From Acidovorax radicis N35 (lineage in GTDB: Bacteria; Pseudomonadota; Gammaproteobacteria; Burkholderiales; Burkholderiaceae_C): a DNA stretch of 64,000 nt. The stretch covers positions 1 through 64,000 of the forward strand of contig NZ_AFBG01000024.1 of the NCBI RefSeq assembly GCF_000204195.1, read 5' to 3'. The notes under the pieces were generated by a model. That model saw only the letters and a list, made by a program, of their open reading frames with translations, had not been told where the DNA came from and did no database searches. Shown piece by piece: positions 17,149 to 26,286 of this stretch (the first letter of the stretch is position 1; the number at the start of each line of letters is the position of its first letter). Position numbers and translations under genes: made by a program.

Positions 17149-17733
17149 ATGACCACCACCCACCTTCTGTACCTGCACGGTTTTCGCTCTTCGCCCCAGT
17201 CTGCCAAGGCCCGGCAGATGGCCGCGCATGTGGCGCGGCGCCACCCTGGCGTCACCTTCTGGTGCCCCCAGCTGCCCCCATCCCCCAAGGCAGCGATGGA
17301 CCTGGTGGCGCAAGGCATTGCCCTGTGGCCCGGCAGCGCGATGGCGGTGATCGGCTCGTCGCTCGGCGGCTTTTACGCCAGCTGGGTGGCGCGGCACAAG
17401 GGCTGCCCCAGCGTCATGCTCAATCCAGCCGTGCACCCGGCGCGCGACCTCGCGCGGTACATCGGCGAGCAGACCGCCTGGCACGACCCGGCCGAGCGGT
17501 TTTACTTCCAGCCTGAATATATTGACGAGCTGCGCGCGCTCGACACCACGGGCCAGCCACCCGCCGCGCCGGAGATGGCCATCATTGCCAAGGGCGACGA
17601 GGTGCTGGACTGGCGTGAAATGGTGGCGCGCTACCCGCAAGCACGGCTGGTGGTGCAAGAAGGCGGAGAGCACGCCCTCGCCAATTTCAGCGACTACCTG
17701 CCCCAGGTGACGGAGTTCCTCGACCTGGCCTGA
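17149..17733 (+). CDS. YqiA/YcfP-family esterase
   Basis: 194 aa from MTTTHLLYLHGFRSSPQSAK; the longer frame has no conserved residues. Alpha/beta-hydrolase fold: oxyanion motif LHGF near residue 9, nucleophile Ser71 in VIGSSLGGFYA, an aspartate in IAKGDEVLDW, and histidine in GGEHALANF near the C-terminus. The family includes E. coli YqiA, an esterase acting on short acyl esters. Divergent from the kinase gene; 110 bases separate them. Confidence 0.85.
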   Translation: MTTTHLLYLHGFRSSPQSAKARQMAAHVARRHPGVTFWCPQLPPSPKAAMDLVAQGIALWPGSAMAVIGSSLGGFYASWVARHKGCPSVMLNPAVHPARDLARYIGEQTAWHDPAERFYFQPEYIDELRALDTTGQPPAAPEMAIIAKGDEVLDWREMVARYPQARLVVQEGGEHALANFSDYLPQVTEFLDLA

Positions 17734-17774
17734 CATCGCCCAGGCGCCAGGGGCACCAGCGCATCAGAAGCTGT

Positions 17775-19394
17775 TCAATGTGCCTGGGATGCCCGGTTGC
17801 CTCCCGCCCCCATCCAGCGGGCATAGTCGTCCGGGTAGGCCGCGCGGTAGCGCTTCATGTGGAAAGCCGCTTCGTCGTCCTTGCCCAGCATGACGGCGCT
17901 TTCGACCAGCGCCTCGATGATGCGGGGCTCGGGTGAGTAATGCAGCAGCTCCTGGGCCAGGGCGTTCATGCGCGCTGCGTTGTCCCGGGTCAGCCCCGTG
18001 GTGGTCAAGCGCGCAAAATCCAGCTGGCTTGAAAACAGCAGCGAATGGGACACCTTGGCTTGCGTGTCCTCGCGGTACGCCGCAGCCCGCTGCGCGCTGG
18101 GCTTGTAAAGCTGGCTCACGCGGTGGTAGTCCCAGGCGGCAACACCACACACCCCCAGAATCGCCACGGCGGCCACCAGCGCCGCAGCCCCCGCTCGCCA
18201 CGCGTGTCCTTCCGATTCTTCATCGCGCCGGGGCCAGACCAGGATTGCCACCGACAACAAGGCCACCAACTGGAACGGCCCGTACCACAGCGGGTATTCC
18301 AGCATGCTGTGCAATCCGATGATCGCCAACACCCCCCAGGCCAGCTGGCGCACAGGCTCCGTTTCGCGCCAAGGCCGGGCCCACAGGCCCCATGCAACGA
18401 CGGCCCCGCACAACGCCACGGCTGCGGGCAGGCCCAGCTCCACGGCCAGGTGCAGGGGCAGGTTGTGCGCGTTGTCCAGCAGCACACAAAAGCGCTCGCC
18501 GGGGAACAGCGTGATGTAGTGCGCGTAATCCAGCTCGCCCCAGCCCCAGCCCAGCCACGGCTTCTGCGCCATCAGGGTGAGCACGTTGGACCACAACACC
18601 CGCCGGCTGGTGCAGGCGTGCGACCCATCGGTGAAGCGATGGAACAGGGCATCGGCACGCACGCCCTGGAACTTCCAGAGCGCCTCGGGCAACACCCAGG
18701 CAGCCACCAGAAAAACCGCAAAACCCGCAATGCCCAGGCGCAGCGCCCCACCACGGCCCGCGCCACGCCACAGAGCCAGAAGCGCCAGGATGAGCAGCCA
18801 TTGCACCACCCCGGTCCGCGATGCCGTGGCGGCCCCGCCGACAGCGATCCACATCAGGACCACGGGGGCCAGCATGTTCCACAACCCCGAGAAAGGCAGC
18901 CGGCCTGGACCTGCAGGCGCCCCGATCAAGTCCGCGCTGCCTTGCGGCCGGGCATGCAGCGTCCACCACAGCCAGGCCCATGCGCCCAGGCTGAGCAGGG
19001 TGGCCTGCTGGTTGCGCTGGCGCAGGTTGCCCACCGCCTGGCCCGGCACCGAGGCGTGAATCCACGGCCCCAGCCCCACGTCGCCGACCAGGTACTGCAC
19101 CAGTCCGATGACGCTGGCCACCAGCGCAGCCAATCCCAGCCCACCCGCCAGCAGCCAACCCCACCCCACAGGCCCCTGGCGCCGCCATACCCCGGCGCGT
19201 GCCCACCCGGCAGCCAGCAGCAAGAGCACCGCCCCACACACCCAGGACGTCAACAGCGGCCAGAAGTTGGCGATCGGGGCGTCGGTGACGGCAAACAGAA
19301 ACGGCAAAGCCACTGCGAGCAAGGCCAGCGGAACGGCAATGGCATCAAAAAACATGTCGAAAGAACCGGGCCATCGTGTAAAGCCCTGGATCAT
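17775..19394 (-). CDS. O-antigen ligase / PglL-type oligosaccharyltransferase membrane protein
   Basis: 539 aa with about 11-12 hydrophobic helices in the first 400 residues, then a C-terminal region with helical repeats. The long periplasmic loop contains the Wzy_C-type motif WGWGELDYAHY and later DNAHNLPLHLAVELG, where the HN...H pattern is typical of O-antigen ligase and pilin glycosyltransferase (PglL/TfpO) families. It probably transfers a lipid-linked glycan to lipid A-core or to pilin. No pilin or glycan genes are adjacent. An inner start at 19355 (MFFDAIAVPLA) is possible. Its 5' end abuts a MITE-like element. Confidence 0.8.
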   Translation of the reverse strand: MIQGFTRWPGSFDMFFDAIAVPLALLAVALPFLFAVTDAPIANFWPLLTSWVCGAVLLLLAAGWARAGVWRRQGPVGWGWLLAGGLGLAALVASVIGLVQYLVGDVGLGPWIHASVPGQAVGNLRQRNQQATLLSLGAWAWLWWTLHARPQGSADLIGAPAGPGRLPFSGLWNMLAPVVLMWIAVGGAATASRTGVVQWLLILALLALWRGAGRGGALRLGIAGFAVFLVAAWVLPEALWKFQGVRADALFHRFTDGSHACTSRRVLWSNVLTLMAQKPWLGWGWGELDYAHYITLFPGERFCVLLDNAHNLPLHLAVELGLPAAVALCGAVVAWGLWARPWRETEPVRQLAWGVLAIIGLHSMLEYPLWYGPFQLVALLSVAILVWPRRDEESEGHAWRAGAAALVAAVAILGVCGVAAWDYHRVSQLYKPSAQRAAAYREDTQAKVSHSLLFSSQLDFARLTTTGLTRDNAARMNALAQELLHYSPEPRIIEALVESAVMLGKDDEAAFHMKRYRAAYPDDYARWMGAGGNRASQAH

Positions 19395-19406
19395 AGGGGC
19401 GGCCTA

Positions 19407-19590
19407 GGAGCCTGTCGGACTTGGAGCGTCGATAGCGGAAACCGGCCCCAGCGAGGACAGTTTTTGCCGAATTTGCAGCCCCATAGCCGAGCCATGGGGC
19501 AAAAAGACGGTGTTCTCGAAGAGCGGCGGAGCCAAAAATGGACCGCTGCGGCCGATTTACAGCCGACGATTTCCAAATCCGGCAGGTTCC
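19407..19590. mobile_element. MITE-like element with 18-bp terminal inverted repeats
   Basis: Left end GGAGCCTGTCGGACTTGG (19407-19424) and right end CCAAATCCGGCAGGTTCC (19573-19590) are inverted copies with 15 of 18 bases matching. Both ends are flanked by TA (19405-19406 and 19591-19592), which fits a TA target duplication. The 184-bp body has no credible ORF but has an internal hairpin with GCCCCAT / ATGGGGC arms. It lies between the divergent O-antigen-ligase-like and RNase II-like genes. Confidence 0.65.
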
Positions 19591-19635
19591 TATGGGCCGC
19601 CGGACCGGCTTGGCACCCATGGGACAATGCCGCCC

Positions 19636-21711
19636 ATGCATGCATTGTTTGAAGAAGCTGGCAAATTCATGGCCGGCCGTATCCTGTCCGAAGCCGACAC
19701 ATCCGCCCAGGTCGAGCTCGACTCCGGCAAGCGGGTCAAGGTCAAGGCCGCCAACATCCTCCTGAAGTTCGAAAAGCAGGCCCCGGCGGAACTCATCGCC
19801 CAGGCGCAGGCCGTGGCCGAGTCCATAGAACTGGACCTGGCCTGGGAGTTCGCGCCCGAAGACGAATTCGGCTTTGCCGACCTGGCGCGCGACTATTTCT
19901 CCGAGAACGCCACCCTGGTCCAGCAGGCCGGCGCCCTGTTCCGCCTGTACGACGCGCCGCACTACTTCCGCCGCGCGGGCAAGGGCCGGTTCAAGAAGGC
20001 ATCGGCCGAGATCCTGCAGCAGGCGCTGGCCGCCATCGAGAAGAAAAAAGCCCTGCTTGCGCAGATCGACGAGTGGGCCGCGGCCCTCGGACGCGGCGAA
20101 TGCCCGCAGCCCATCCGCGACCAGCTCTACAAGATCCTGTTCAAACCGGACAAGAACGCGCCCGAATACAAGGCCGTGGTGGACGCCAGCCGCGCCACGC
20201 ACACCGCGCCGCTCGACCTGCTGCAAAAGGCCGGCGCCATCGATTCAGCCTACCAGTTCCACTGGAAGCGCTTTCTGTTCGAGAACTTCCCCAAGGGCAC
20301 GGGCTTTCCGGCCGTCACGGCTCCCGCCATTGCCGACGAGCTGCCGCTGTCCACCGCGCAGGCGTACTCCATCGACGATTCGCAGACCACTGAAATCGAC
20401 GATGCGCTGTCGGTGCAGGGCCTGGGCACGGGCACCGTGGTGCTGGGCATCCACATCGCCGCGCCGGGCCTGGCGATCCAGCCGGGCAGCGCCATCGACC
20501 AGCTGGGCCGCGCACGCCTGTCCACGGTGTACATGCCGGGCTACAAGATCACCATGCTGCCTGACGATGTGGTGCAGACCTACACGCTGGACGAAGGCCG
20601 CGCCAACCCGGCCGTGTCGCTGTACGTGACCATCGACGAAGCCACGCTGGAGTTCAAGAGCTCCGAGACCAAGCTCGAGCGCGTGCATGTGGTCGCCAAC
20701 CTGCGCCACGACCAGCTTGACGCGGTGGTGACGGAAGAATGGCTGTCCAACCCGGCCTTTGAGCACCAAAACGACCCGCAGCGCCTGTCTGACCTGCGCC
20801 CCCAGCTATCATTTTTGCACCGCCTGGCCAAAGACCTCAAGGCCCGCCGCGAGGTGGTGCGCGGCAAGCCCGAGAACTTCAACCGGCCGGACTACAACTT
20901 CCGCCTGGTTGGCAACAACGGTGCCGAGCCCACGGGCGACGAGCAGGTGCAGATCAGCGTGCGCCAGCGTGGCGCGCCGCTCGACCTGATCGTGGCGGAG
21001 GCCATGATCGTGGCCAACAGCACCTGGGGCAGCTGGATGGCCGAGCTGGGCGTGCCCGGCATCTACCGCAGCCAGGCCAGCATGGCGCCGGGCGTGAAGG
21101 TGCGCATGGGCACCAAGGCGCTGCCGCACGCGGGCATTGGCGTCAAAGCGTATTCGTGGGCTACTTCGCCCCTGCGCCGCTACACCGACCTGGTCAATCA
21201 GTGGCAGATCATTGCCTGCGCCCGCCACGGCAAGACCGCCGCGCTGGCCGCCCCTTTCAAGCCCAAGGATGCGGACCTGTTCTCCATCATCAGCAGCTTT
21301 GACGGCGCCTACAGCGCCTACAACGGCTACCAGGGCGGCATGGAACGCTTCTGGACGCTCAAGTACGTGGAGCAGAACGGCATCACCGAGCTGAACGCCA
21401 CCGTCTTCAAGGAAGGCCCGGGCGGCAGCTTCCTGGTGCGGGCGGACGACATTCCGCTGGTCTTCCCGGTGCTGGGCGCGCAGAACCTGCCGCGCGGCGC
21501 GCGCCTCCTGGTCAAGCTGGGCGAGGTGGACGAAATCACCCTCGACATCCACGGCACCGTGATCGAGCGCCTGGACGACCCGGCCGACACCAGCGACGAC
21601 GGCCCGGTGGACGATGCCGAGGACGACGACACCGTGGCCGGCCCGATCGCCATCGCGGTGGATGTGAACGAGGCCCCTGCCGAAGCCGCTGTGGCAGCCG
21701 CGGCTTCCTGA
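19636..21711 (+). CDS. RNase II/RNB-domain 3'-5' exoribonuclease
   Basis: 691 aa, start at MHALFEEAGKFMAG. A small N-terminal OB-like domain is followed by the RNB catalytic domain. The active-site signature SIDDSQTTEIDDALSV (residues about 243-258) carries the metal-binding aspartates; RARLSTVYMPGY, RPDYNFRL and YSWATSPLRRYTDLVNQ are later RNB motifs. The C-terminus is acidic (DDPADTSDDGPVDDAEDDD) and then alanine-rich. It degrades single-stranded RNA. It is shorter than RNase R and lacks that enzyme's basic tail. Plus-strand neighbour is a TonB-like gene 54 bases downstream. Confidence 0.88.
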   Translation: MHALFEEAGKFMAGRILSEADTSAQVELDSGKRVKVKAANILLKFEKQAPAELIAQAQAVAESIELDLAWEFAPEDEFGFADLARDYFSENATLVQQAGALFRLYDAPHYFRRAGKGRFKKASAEILQQALAAIEKKKALLAQIDEWAAALGRGECPQPIRDQLYKILFKPDKNAPEYKAVVDASRATHTAPLDLLQKAGAIDSAYQFHWKRFLFENFPKGTGFPAVTAPAIADELPLSTAQAYSIDDSQTTEIDDALSVQGLGTGTVVLGIHIAAPGLAIQPGSAIDQLGRARLSTVYMPGYKITMLPDDVVQTYTLDEGRANPAVSLYVTIDEATLEFKSSETKLERVHVVANLRHDQLDAVVTEEWLSNPAFEHQNDPQRLSDLRPQLSFLHRLAKDLKARREVVRGKPENFNRPDYNFRLVGNNGAEPTGDEQVQISVRQRGAPLDLIVAEAMIVANSTWGSWMAELGVPGIYRSQASMAPGVKVRMGTKALPHAGIGVKAYSWATSPLRRYTDLVNQWQIIACARHGKTAALAAPFKPKDADLFSIISSFDGAYSAYNGYQGGMERFWTLKYVEQNGITELNATVFKEGPGGSFLVRADDIPLVFPVLGAQNLPRGARLLVKLGEVDEITLDIHGTVIERLDDPADTSDDGPVDDAEDDDTVAGPIAIAVDVNEAPAEAAVAAAAS

Positions 21712-21765
21712 CTGCCCCCCCACAGCCACCGACAGCCCCGAAATACCCCCTGATAATTGCCGGCG

Positions 21766-22626
21766 ATGAAACTCCCCGCCTTCCTCCGCACTTTCAGCAC
21801 GCTGCAGCTCGCGCTGGGCGTCTCGGTGGCCGTGCACGCCGCGCTCATCTCGGTGCGCTTCATTGACCCCGAGGGTTTCAACCGCGTGTTCCAGGACACG
21901 CCGCTCGAAGTCATCCTGGTCAATGCCAAGTCCAACGAGCGCCCCGACAAGGCCCAGGCGATTGCCCAGTCCAACCTGGCAGGCGGTGGCGACGCCGAGA
22001 AGGGCCGGGCCACCAGCCCCCTGCCCTACTCGGCCCTCACGGCCATCGGCGACGACTTTGAGGAAGCACAGCGCAAGATGGATTCCATGCAGGAGCAGCA
22101 GGCGCAGCTGCTGGCCCAGCTGCGCAAGCAACTGGCCACCATGCCCGAGCCCGATCCGCGCCAGGCCAGCCAGAGCACCGAGCAGGCGAACGAGCAGGAA
22201 AAGCGCCGCCAGCTCGTCAAGCTGCTGGCTGAGATCGAAAAGCGCATCAACGAAGAAAACTCGCGCCCCAAGAAGCGCTACATCAGCCCCGCCACACGCG
22301 AAGAGGCCTACGCCATTTACTACGACGGCCTGCGCCGCAAGGTGGAAGACAAGGGCACCGAAAACTTCCCCGAACAGGGCGGCAAGAAGCTGTATGGCGA
22401 GCTGACCATGATCGTCACCGTCAACCACGACGGCCGCGTGCTGGAGACCGAGGTGGTGCAAGGCTCGGGCAACCCCACGCTGGACCGGCGCGCCGAGGCC
22501 ATTGCCCGCGCAGCCGGCCCCTTTGGCGCATTTGGCGCCGACATGCGCAAAAAAGCCGACCAGATCGCCATGGTGGCGCGCTTCAAGTTCACGCGCGACC
22601 AAACTCTCGAAACCAGTGTTCGGTAA
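21766..22626 (+). CDS. TonB-family energy transducer-like protein
   Basis: 286 aa, start at MKLPAFLRTFSTLQLAL. An N-terminal transmembrane helix contains SVAVHAALI, matching the SxxxH pattern of TonB/TolA helices that couple to ExbB/ExbD. A Gln/Glu/Arg-rich coiled coil fills residues about 95-165. The C-terminal TonB-like domain (about 185-280) includes YGELTMIVTVNHDGRVLETEVVQGSGNP. It would transmit proton-motive energy to the outer membrane. No exbBD in the window. Confidence 0.85.
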   Translation: MKLPAFLRTFSTLQLALGVSVAVHAALISVRFIDPEGFNRVFQDTPLEVILVNAKSNERPDKAQAIAQSNLAGGGDAEKGRATSPLPYSALTAIGDDFEEAQRKMDSMQEQQAQLLAQLRKQLATMPEPDPRQASQSTEQANEQEKRRQLVKLLAEIEKRINEENSRPKKRYISPATREEAYAIYYDGLRRKVEDKGTENFPEQGGKKLYGELTMIVTVNHDGRVLETEVVQGSGNPTLDRRAEAIARAAGPFGAFGADMRKKADQIAMVARFKFTRDQTLETSVR

Positions 22627-22633
22627 GCCCCCT

Positions 22634-22680
22634 GAGTCGCCTGCGGCGCCTTCCCTCCTGGGGGACGCCGCCAGCGGCCT
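22634..22680. repeat. GC-rich inverted intergenic repeat
   Basis: The stretch begins GAGTCGCCTGCGGCGCCTTC and continues CCTCCTGGGGGACGCC, sharing the CCCC...GGGG hairpin and CGCCT..GCGGC parts with the tandem units at 28042-28204. A family of this kind is common between Burkholderiales genes. Confidence 0.45.
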
Positions 22681-22746
22681 GGCAAAGCCAGTTCCGCGGC
22701 AGCCCCGGCCTGACCCCGCTCCCTGCATGCAGCCCTTGTTGTTCCC

Positions 22747-23595
22747 ATGACCTCTTCGCCTCTCGCCCCCGACCTGTACTGCGTGATGGGCAACCCGGTG
22801 GCGCACAGCCGCTCGCCTGCCATCCACGCCCGCTTTGCCCAGCTCACGGGTGAGCACATCGCCTACGAGCGCCGCCTGGTGCCCATGGATGGTTTTGCGC
22901 AGGGCGTGCGCGACTTCGCGGCCCAGGGCGGGCGCGGCTGCAATGTCACCGTGCCTTTCAAGACCGAGGCACCCGGTCTGGCCACCGAATGCAGCGAACG
23001 CGTGCAGCTGGCCGGTGCGGCCAACACCCTCACCTTCCGCGCCGACGGCAGCATCTATGCCGACAACACCGACGGCCTGGGCCTGGTGGCCGACATCACG
23101 CGCAACGCGGGTGTCTCCCTGGCGGGGCGTGATGTGCTGCTGGTGGGCGCCGGTGGCGCCGCAGCGGGCGTGCTGGGCCCGCTGCTGCTGGCCGGTGCCC
23201 GCCACGTCACCGTGGCCAACCGCACACTGGCCAAGGCGCAGGCCCTGGTGCATTCGCACAGCGCACTGGCATCGCTACAAAAATCAGAGCTACTAGCGCT
23301 TGCCCCACAAGCACTAGATGCCAATTTTGATGTCATCATCAACGCCACGGCCAGCAGCCTGGCCGGTGCCGAAGTGCCGGTGCCCGCCCACGTGCTGCGC
23401 CCGGGCTGCCTGGCCTACGACATGATGTACGGCCCTGCCGCCCAGGGTTTTCTGGACTGGGCCCGGCGCCACGGCGCCATTCCGCGTGACGGCCTGGGCA
23501 TGCTGGTGGAGCAGGCCGCCGAAGCATTCTTGCTGTGGCGCGGCGTGCGCCCGCCATCGGCGCAGGTGCTGCAGGAAATGCAGCAGGCCATCTAG
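22747..23595 (+). CDS. aroE: Shikimate dehydrogenase
   Basis: 282 aa. AroE reduces 3-dehydroshikimate to shikimate with NADPH. Substrate-domain motifs GNPVAHSRSPAIHARFA and GCNVTVPFK (catalytic Lys), ADNTDGLGLVADI (catalytic Asp), and NADPH-binding GAGGAAAGVLGPLL are all present. Residues about 175-194 (SLQKSELLALAPQALDANFD) are encoded by an in-frame copy of the dispersed repeat, in a loop after the NADPH-binding strand. It is followed 33 bases later by mtgA. Confidence 0.95.
   Translation: MTSSPLAPDLYCVMGNPVAHSRSPAIHARFAQLTGEHIAYERRLVPMDGFAQGVRDFAAQGGRGCNVTVPFKTEAPGLATECSERVQLAGAANTLTFRADGSIYADNTDGLGLVADITRNAGVSLAGRDVLLVGAGGAAAGVLGPLLLAGARHVTVANRTLAKAQALVHSHSALASLQKSELLALAPQALDANFDVIINATASSLAGAEVPVPAHVLRPGCLAYDMMYGPAAQGFLDWARRHGAIPRDGLGMLVEQAAEAFLLWRGVRPPSAQVLQEMQQAI
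23273..23330. repeat. Dispersed palindromic repeat, copy d, inside aroE
   Basis: CGCTACAAAAATCAGAGCTA, then CTAGCGCTTGCCCCACAAGC, then ACTAGATGCCAATTTTGA. It matches intergenic copies closely but is read through in frame by aroE. Confidence 0.7.
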
Positions 23596-23628
23596 ATAAC
23601 AACACCGAACACGGGGAGACACACCGCA

Positions 23629-24363
23629 ATGAGAGCCGTGCTGCGCTGGCTGGGACTGGTGGTGCTCGCCTTCGTAGCGCTGCAGCTGTTCTTCGTGGTC
23701 CGCATTGCGGCCATGGTGGTCATCGACCCCGAATCCACCAGCTTTCAGCGCTCTGAGGCCTGGACACTGCTCACCACCAAGGGCAGCGTCCCCTGGCGCC
23801 AGCAGTGGGTGCCCTACGCCAGCATCTCGGACCCGCTCAAGCGCGCCGTCATCGCCTCGGAAGACGATGGTTTTGTGAGCCACGACGGCGTGGACTGGAA
23901 CGCCATCGAAAAAGCCTGGGAGCGCAACGCCAAGGCCGAAGCCCTGGCCAACAAGGCCCAGTCCCGCGCCCCCGACCGCCCCGTGCGCGCCCCCAAGATC
24001 CGGGGTGGCTCCACCATCACGCAACAACTGGCCAAGAACCTGCTGCTGTCGGGCGAACGCACCCTGCTGCGCAAGGGGCAGGAATTTGTGCTCACGCTGC
24101 TGCTGGAGCAACTGCTGAGCAAACAACGCATCCTGGAGATCTACCTCAACAGCGTGGAATGGGGCGAAGGCGTGTTCGGCGCCGAGGCGGCCGCGCAGCA
24201 TTACTTCCGCAAAAGCGCCTCGCGCCTCACCGCCGCCGAAGCTGCGCGCCTGGCGGTGATGCTGCCCGCACCCAAGCGGTTTGAGAAGACGCCGGGGTCG
24301 GCGTATCTGGCGGGGCGGACGCGGACCATCCTGGCGCGGATGGGGGGGGCGGAGCTGCCGTGA
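23629..24363 (+). CDS. mtgA: Monofunctional biosynthetic peptidoglycan transglycosylase
   Basis: 244 aa, GT51 family. It polymerises lipid II glycan at the inner membrane. An N-terminal membrane anchor (LGLVVLAFVALQLFFVV) precedes the GT51 domain with IASEDDGFVSHDGVDW (catalytic Glu), RGGSTITQQLAKNLLL (second catalytic motif) and EIYLNSVEWGEGVFGAEAAA. GGGGAGA lies upstream at ribosome-binding distance. Likely co-transcribed with aroE. Confidence 0.95.
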   Translation: MRAVLRWLGLVVLAFVALQLFFVVRIAAMVVIDPESTSFQRSEAWTLLTTKGSVPWRQQWVPYASISDPLKRAVIASEDDGFVSHDGVDWNAIEKAWERNAKAEALANKAQSRAPDRPVRAPKIRGGSTITQQLAKNLLLSGERTLLRKGQEFVLTLLLEQLLSKQRILEIYLNSVEWGEGVFGAEAAAQHYFRKSASRLTAAEAARLAVMLPAPKRFEKTPGSAYLAGRTRTILARMGGAELP

Positions 24364-24379
24364 AGGACCCCACCTGCTG

Positions 24380-24709
24380 ATGAAATTCACCCACACCGAG
24401 CGTTGGGTGGTTGCCGCGAACATCGCTTTGGTCGCTGTCTTTAGCGCCTGGAGCATCGGGGTCGCCTACGGCCGGATTCCGCTTTCAGCATGCTGTAGCG
24501 TCCCGGGCTATGCCGAGGCCGTGCTGGTAACACTGAACTTCCCTTCGTGGTTGCCCGCCGCACTTGCCGCGAAGGCTCTCTATGGCCAGGACTTCGCCGC
24601 CTTTATGGCCTTCAAGCAACTGGTGTGGACTACCCTCTGCGGGCCGCAGTGGTGGGCCTACATCTCGATCTATCGGTTTTTGAAGAATCGGCGACGCACC
24701 TCTGCGTAG
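24380..24709 (+). CDS. Small membrane protein of unknown function
   Basis: 109 aa starting MKFTHTERWVVAANIALVAV. Two to three hydrophobic segments (residues about 9-31, 45-65 and 75-95) suggest an integral membrane protein with a positively charged C-terminus (KNRRRTSA). No recognised family. It begins 16 bases after mtgA and might be its operon partner, or an immigrant gene. Confidence 0.55.
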   Translation: MKFTHTERWVVAANIALVAVFSAWSIGVAYGRIPLSACCSVPGYAEAVLVTLNFPSWLPAALAAKALYGQDFAAFMAFKQLVWTTLCGPQWWAYISIYRFLKNRRRTSA

Positions 24710-24758
24710 AAGCACTTTGGCATCAAACTGGAGTGCCTAGTTCAATAGACGAAAGCGT

Positions 24759-26261
24759 CTATCCCCTTCGCGTCAGCAGCAGCGCCACTGGCATCTCCGG
24801 ACGCAAGGTCACATGCAGCTTCGGCGCACAGGCTGGCGCCCCCTCCGGCAGCCGCAACCGGTACCGCTGCAGCAGCATGGCCGCCAGCAGCGTCATCTCC
24901 AGCATCGCAAAGTGCTGACCTATACACACGCGCGGGCCCAAGCCAAACGGTATCCACGCGCCTTTGGGGATGGCCGGGGCATCGTCCAGAAAACGCTCCG
25001 GCACAAACTGGTCGGCCCGGGCAAACCAGCGCTCATCCCGGTGCAGCACCCAGGGCGTGATGCGCAGCATGGCGCCCTTTGGCACCTCCACGCCGCCCAG
25101 CGTGATGGGTGCGGTGGTGCGCCGGGTCATCAGCGCGGCGATGGGGGGGTACAGGCGCAGCGCCTCCTTGAGCGTGGCTGCCAGAAAGGGCAGCCGGGCC
25201 AGGTGCTCGGGGCCAGGCGTCTGGCCCGGGGGCAGCACACTGTCCACCTCGGCCTGCGCGCGCTGCGCGGCCTCGGGATGTTCGGCCATCACGCGGCTCC
25301 ACCACAGCAGCGTGGTGGCGCTGGTCTCGTGCCCGGCCTGGAAGCTGACCATGCACTGGTCGAACACTTCCTGCGGCGACAGCGGCTCGCCAGTGCCTTC
25401 GTCGCGCAACGCCAGCAGCATGTGCAGCAAGTCGGTGCGCGGTGGTGGGGCACCGGCCGGGTCGTTCTCTTCCCGTCTGCGCGCATCGATGTGGCGCTGC
25501 ACCAGCGCCTTGAGCGCCTTGAGCGCGCGGCGCTTGGCGGCCTTGCCGGGCAGGGGCAGCCAGTCGGGCAGCGTGAAGGGCATGAACATTTCCCGGAACG
25601 CCGTCTCCGACAGCGTCTGCGTGGCCCAGGCGGCATCGCGCGCATCGGCCTTTGCCGACTCACTGAACAGCGTGCGCAGGATCACGTCCATGGCCACATC
25701 GGTCCAGAGTGTGTCCATGGGCACCAGGGCTTCGGCCTGGCCTGCGGGCACGGCCGCGTCGAGCGCGCTGCGGGCCGCATCGGTCATCAGTTGCGCATAG
25801 CCCGCCACGCGTTTGGGGCTGAAGGCTGGCATCAGCATGCGGCGCTGGCGCTGCCAGGTGTCGCCCTCGGTCACCAGCACGCTTTGGCCGAACACCTGCT
25901 CGAACACGGCAATGCCGCGTTCCCAGCGGATCAGCTGGTCCGCGTGGGTGACCAGCGCCTCGCGCACGAGATCGGGCGACAGAAGATCCCAGGCGTCTTC
26001 GTTGCCCAGGCGCATGCGGGTCAGGTCGCCATGGTCGCGCTGCAGGCGGGTGACAAAACCGAGGTAATCGGCACGCATCTCCCTCAGCAAGGGCAGGCCC
26101 CACCAGCGACTGGCCGGGCCACCGGGCTGGAGGCCCCGGGTTGGTGCAGTCTGCGCAGAGGGGGAAGGTGTCGCTGGCATCGATGGGGTGGCGGTGGTGG
26201 TGTGGGTCATGGCGTGCATGTTGCGGTGCAACAGCGGCCGGGTATTGAACGAATTCGACAT
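24759..26261 (-). CDS. Cytochrome P450
   Basis: 500 aa from MSNSFNTRPLLHRN; an inner start at 26210 (MTHTTTATPSM) is also possible. Soluble bacterial P450 with the heme signature FGLGPRVCIGQHF (Cys near residue 445), I-helix AGHETSAT, K-helix ExxR (EALR) and PERF. A Pro/Thr/Ser-rich N-terminus precedes the fold. It resembles CYP102/CYP4-like fatty-acid-type heme domains in its GHETSATTLLWW I-helix, but the substrate is not determinable and no redox partner is adjacent. Divergent from an AraC regulator, its probable controller. Confidence 0.9.
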   Translation of the reverse strand: MSNSFNTRPLLHRNMHAMTHTTTATPSMPATPSPSAQTAPTRGLQPGGPASRWWGLPLLREMRADYLGFVTRLQRDHGDLTRMRLGNEDAWDLLSPDLVREALVTHADQLIRWERGIAVFEQVFGQSVLVTEGDTWQRQRRMLMPAFSPKRVAGYAQLMTDAARSALDAAVPAGQAEALVPMDTLWTDVAMDVILRTLFSESAKADARDAAWATQTLSETAFREMFMPFTLPDWLPLPGKAAKRRALKALKALVQRHIDARRREENDPAGAPPPRTDLLHMLLALRDEGTGEPLSPQEVFDQCMVSFQAGHETSATTLLWWSRVMAEHPEAAQRAQAEVDSVLPPGQTPGPEHLARLPFLAATLKEALRLYPPIAALMTRRTTAPITLGGVEVPKGAMLRITPWVLHRDERWFARADQFVPERFLDDAPAIPKGAWIPFGLGPRVCIGQHFAMLEMTLLAAMLLQRYRLRLPEGAPACAPKLHVTLRPEMPVALLLTRRG

Positions 26262-26286
26262 CGCAACTCGCCTACACTCGCGGCGC

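Noticed and set aside
20809..23259. Minus-strand open frame of 816 codons opposite the RNase II-like, TonB-like and aroE genes
   Set aside because: Antisense shadow; the plus-strand proteins carry family motifs and the minus-strand product has none.
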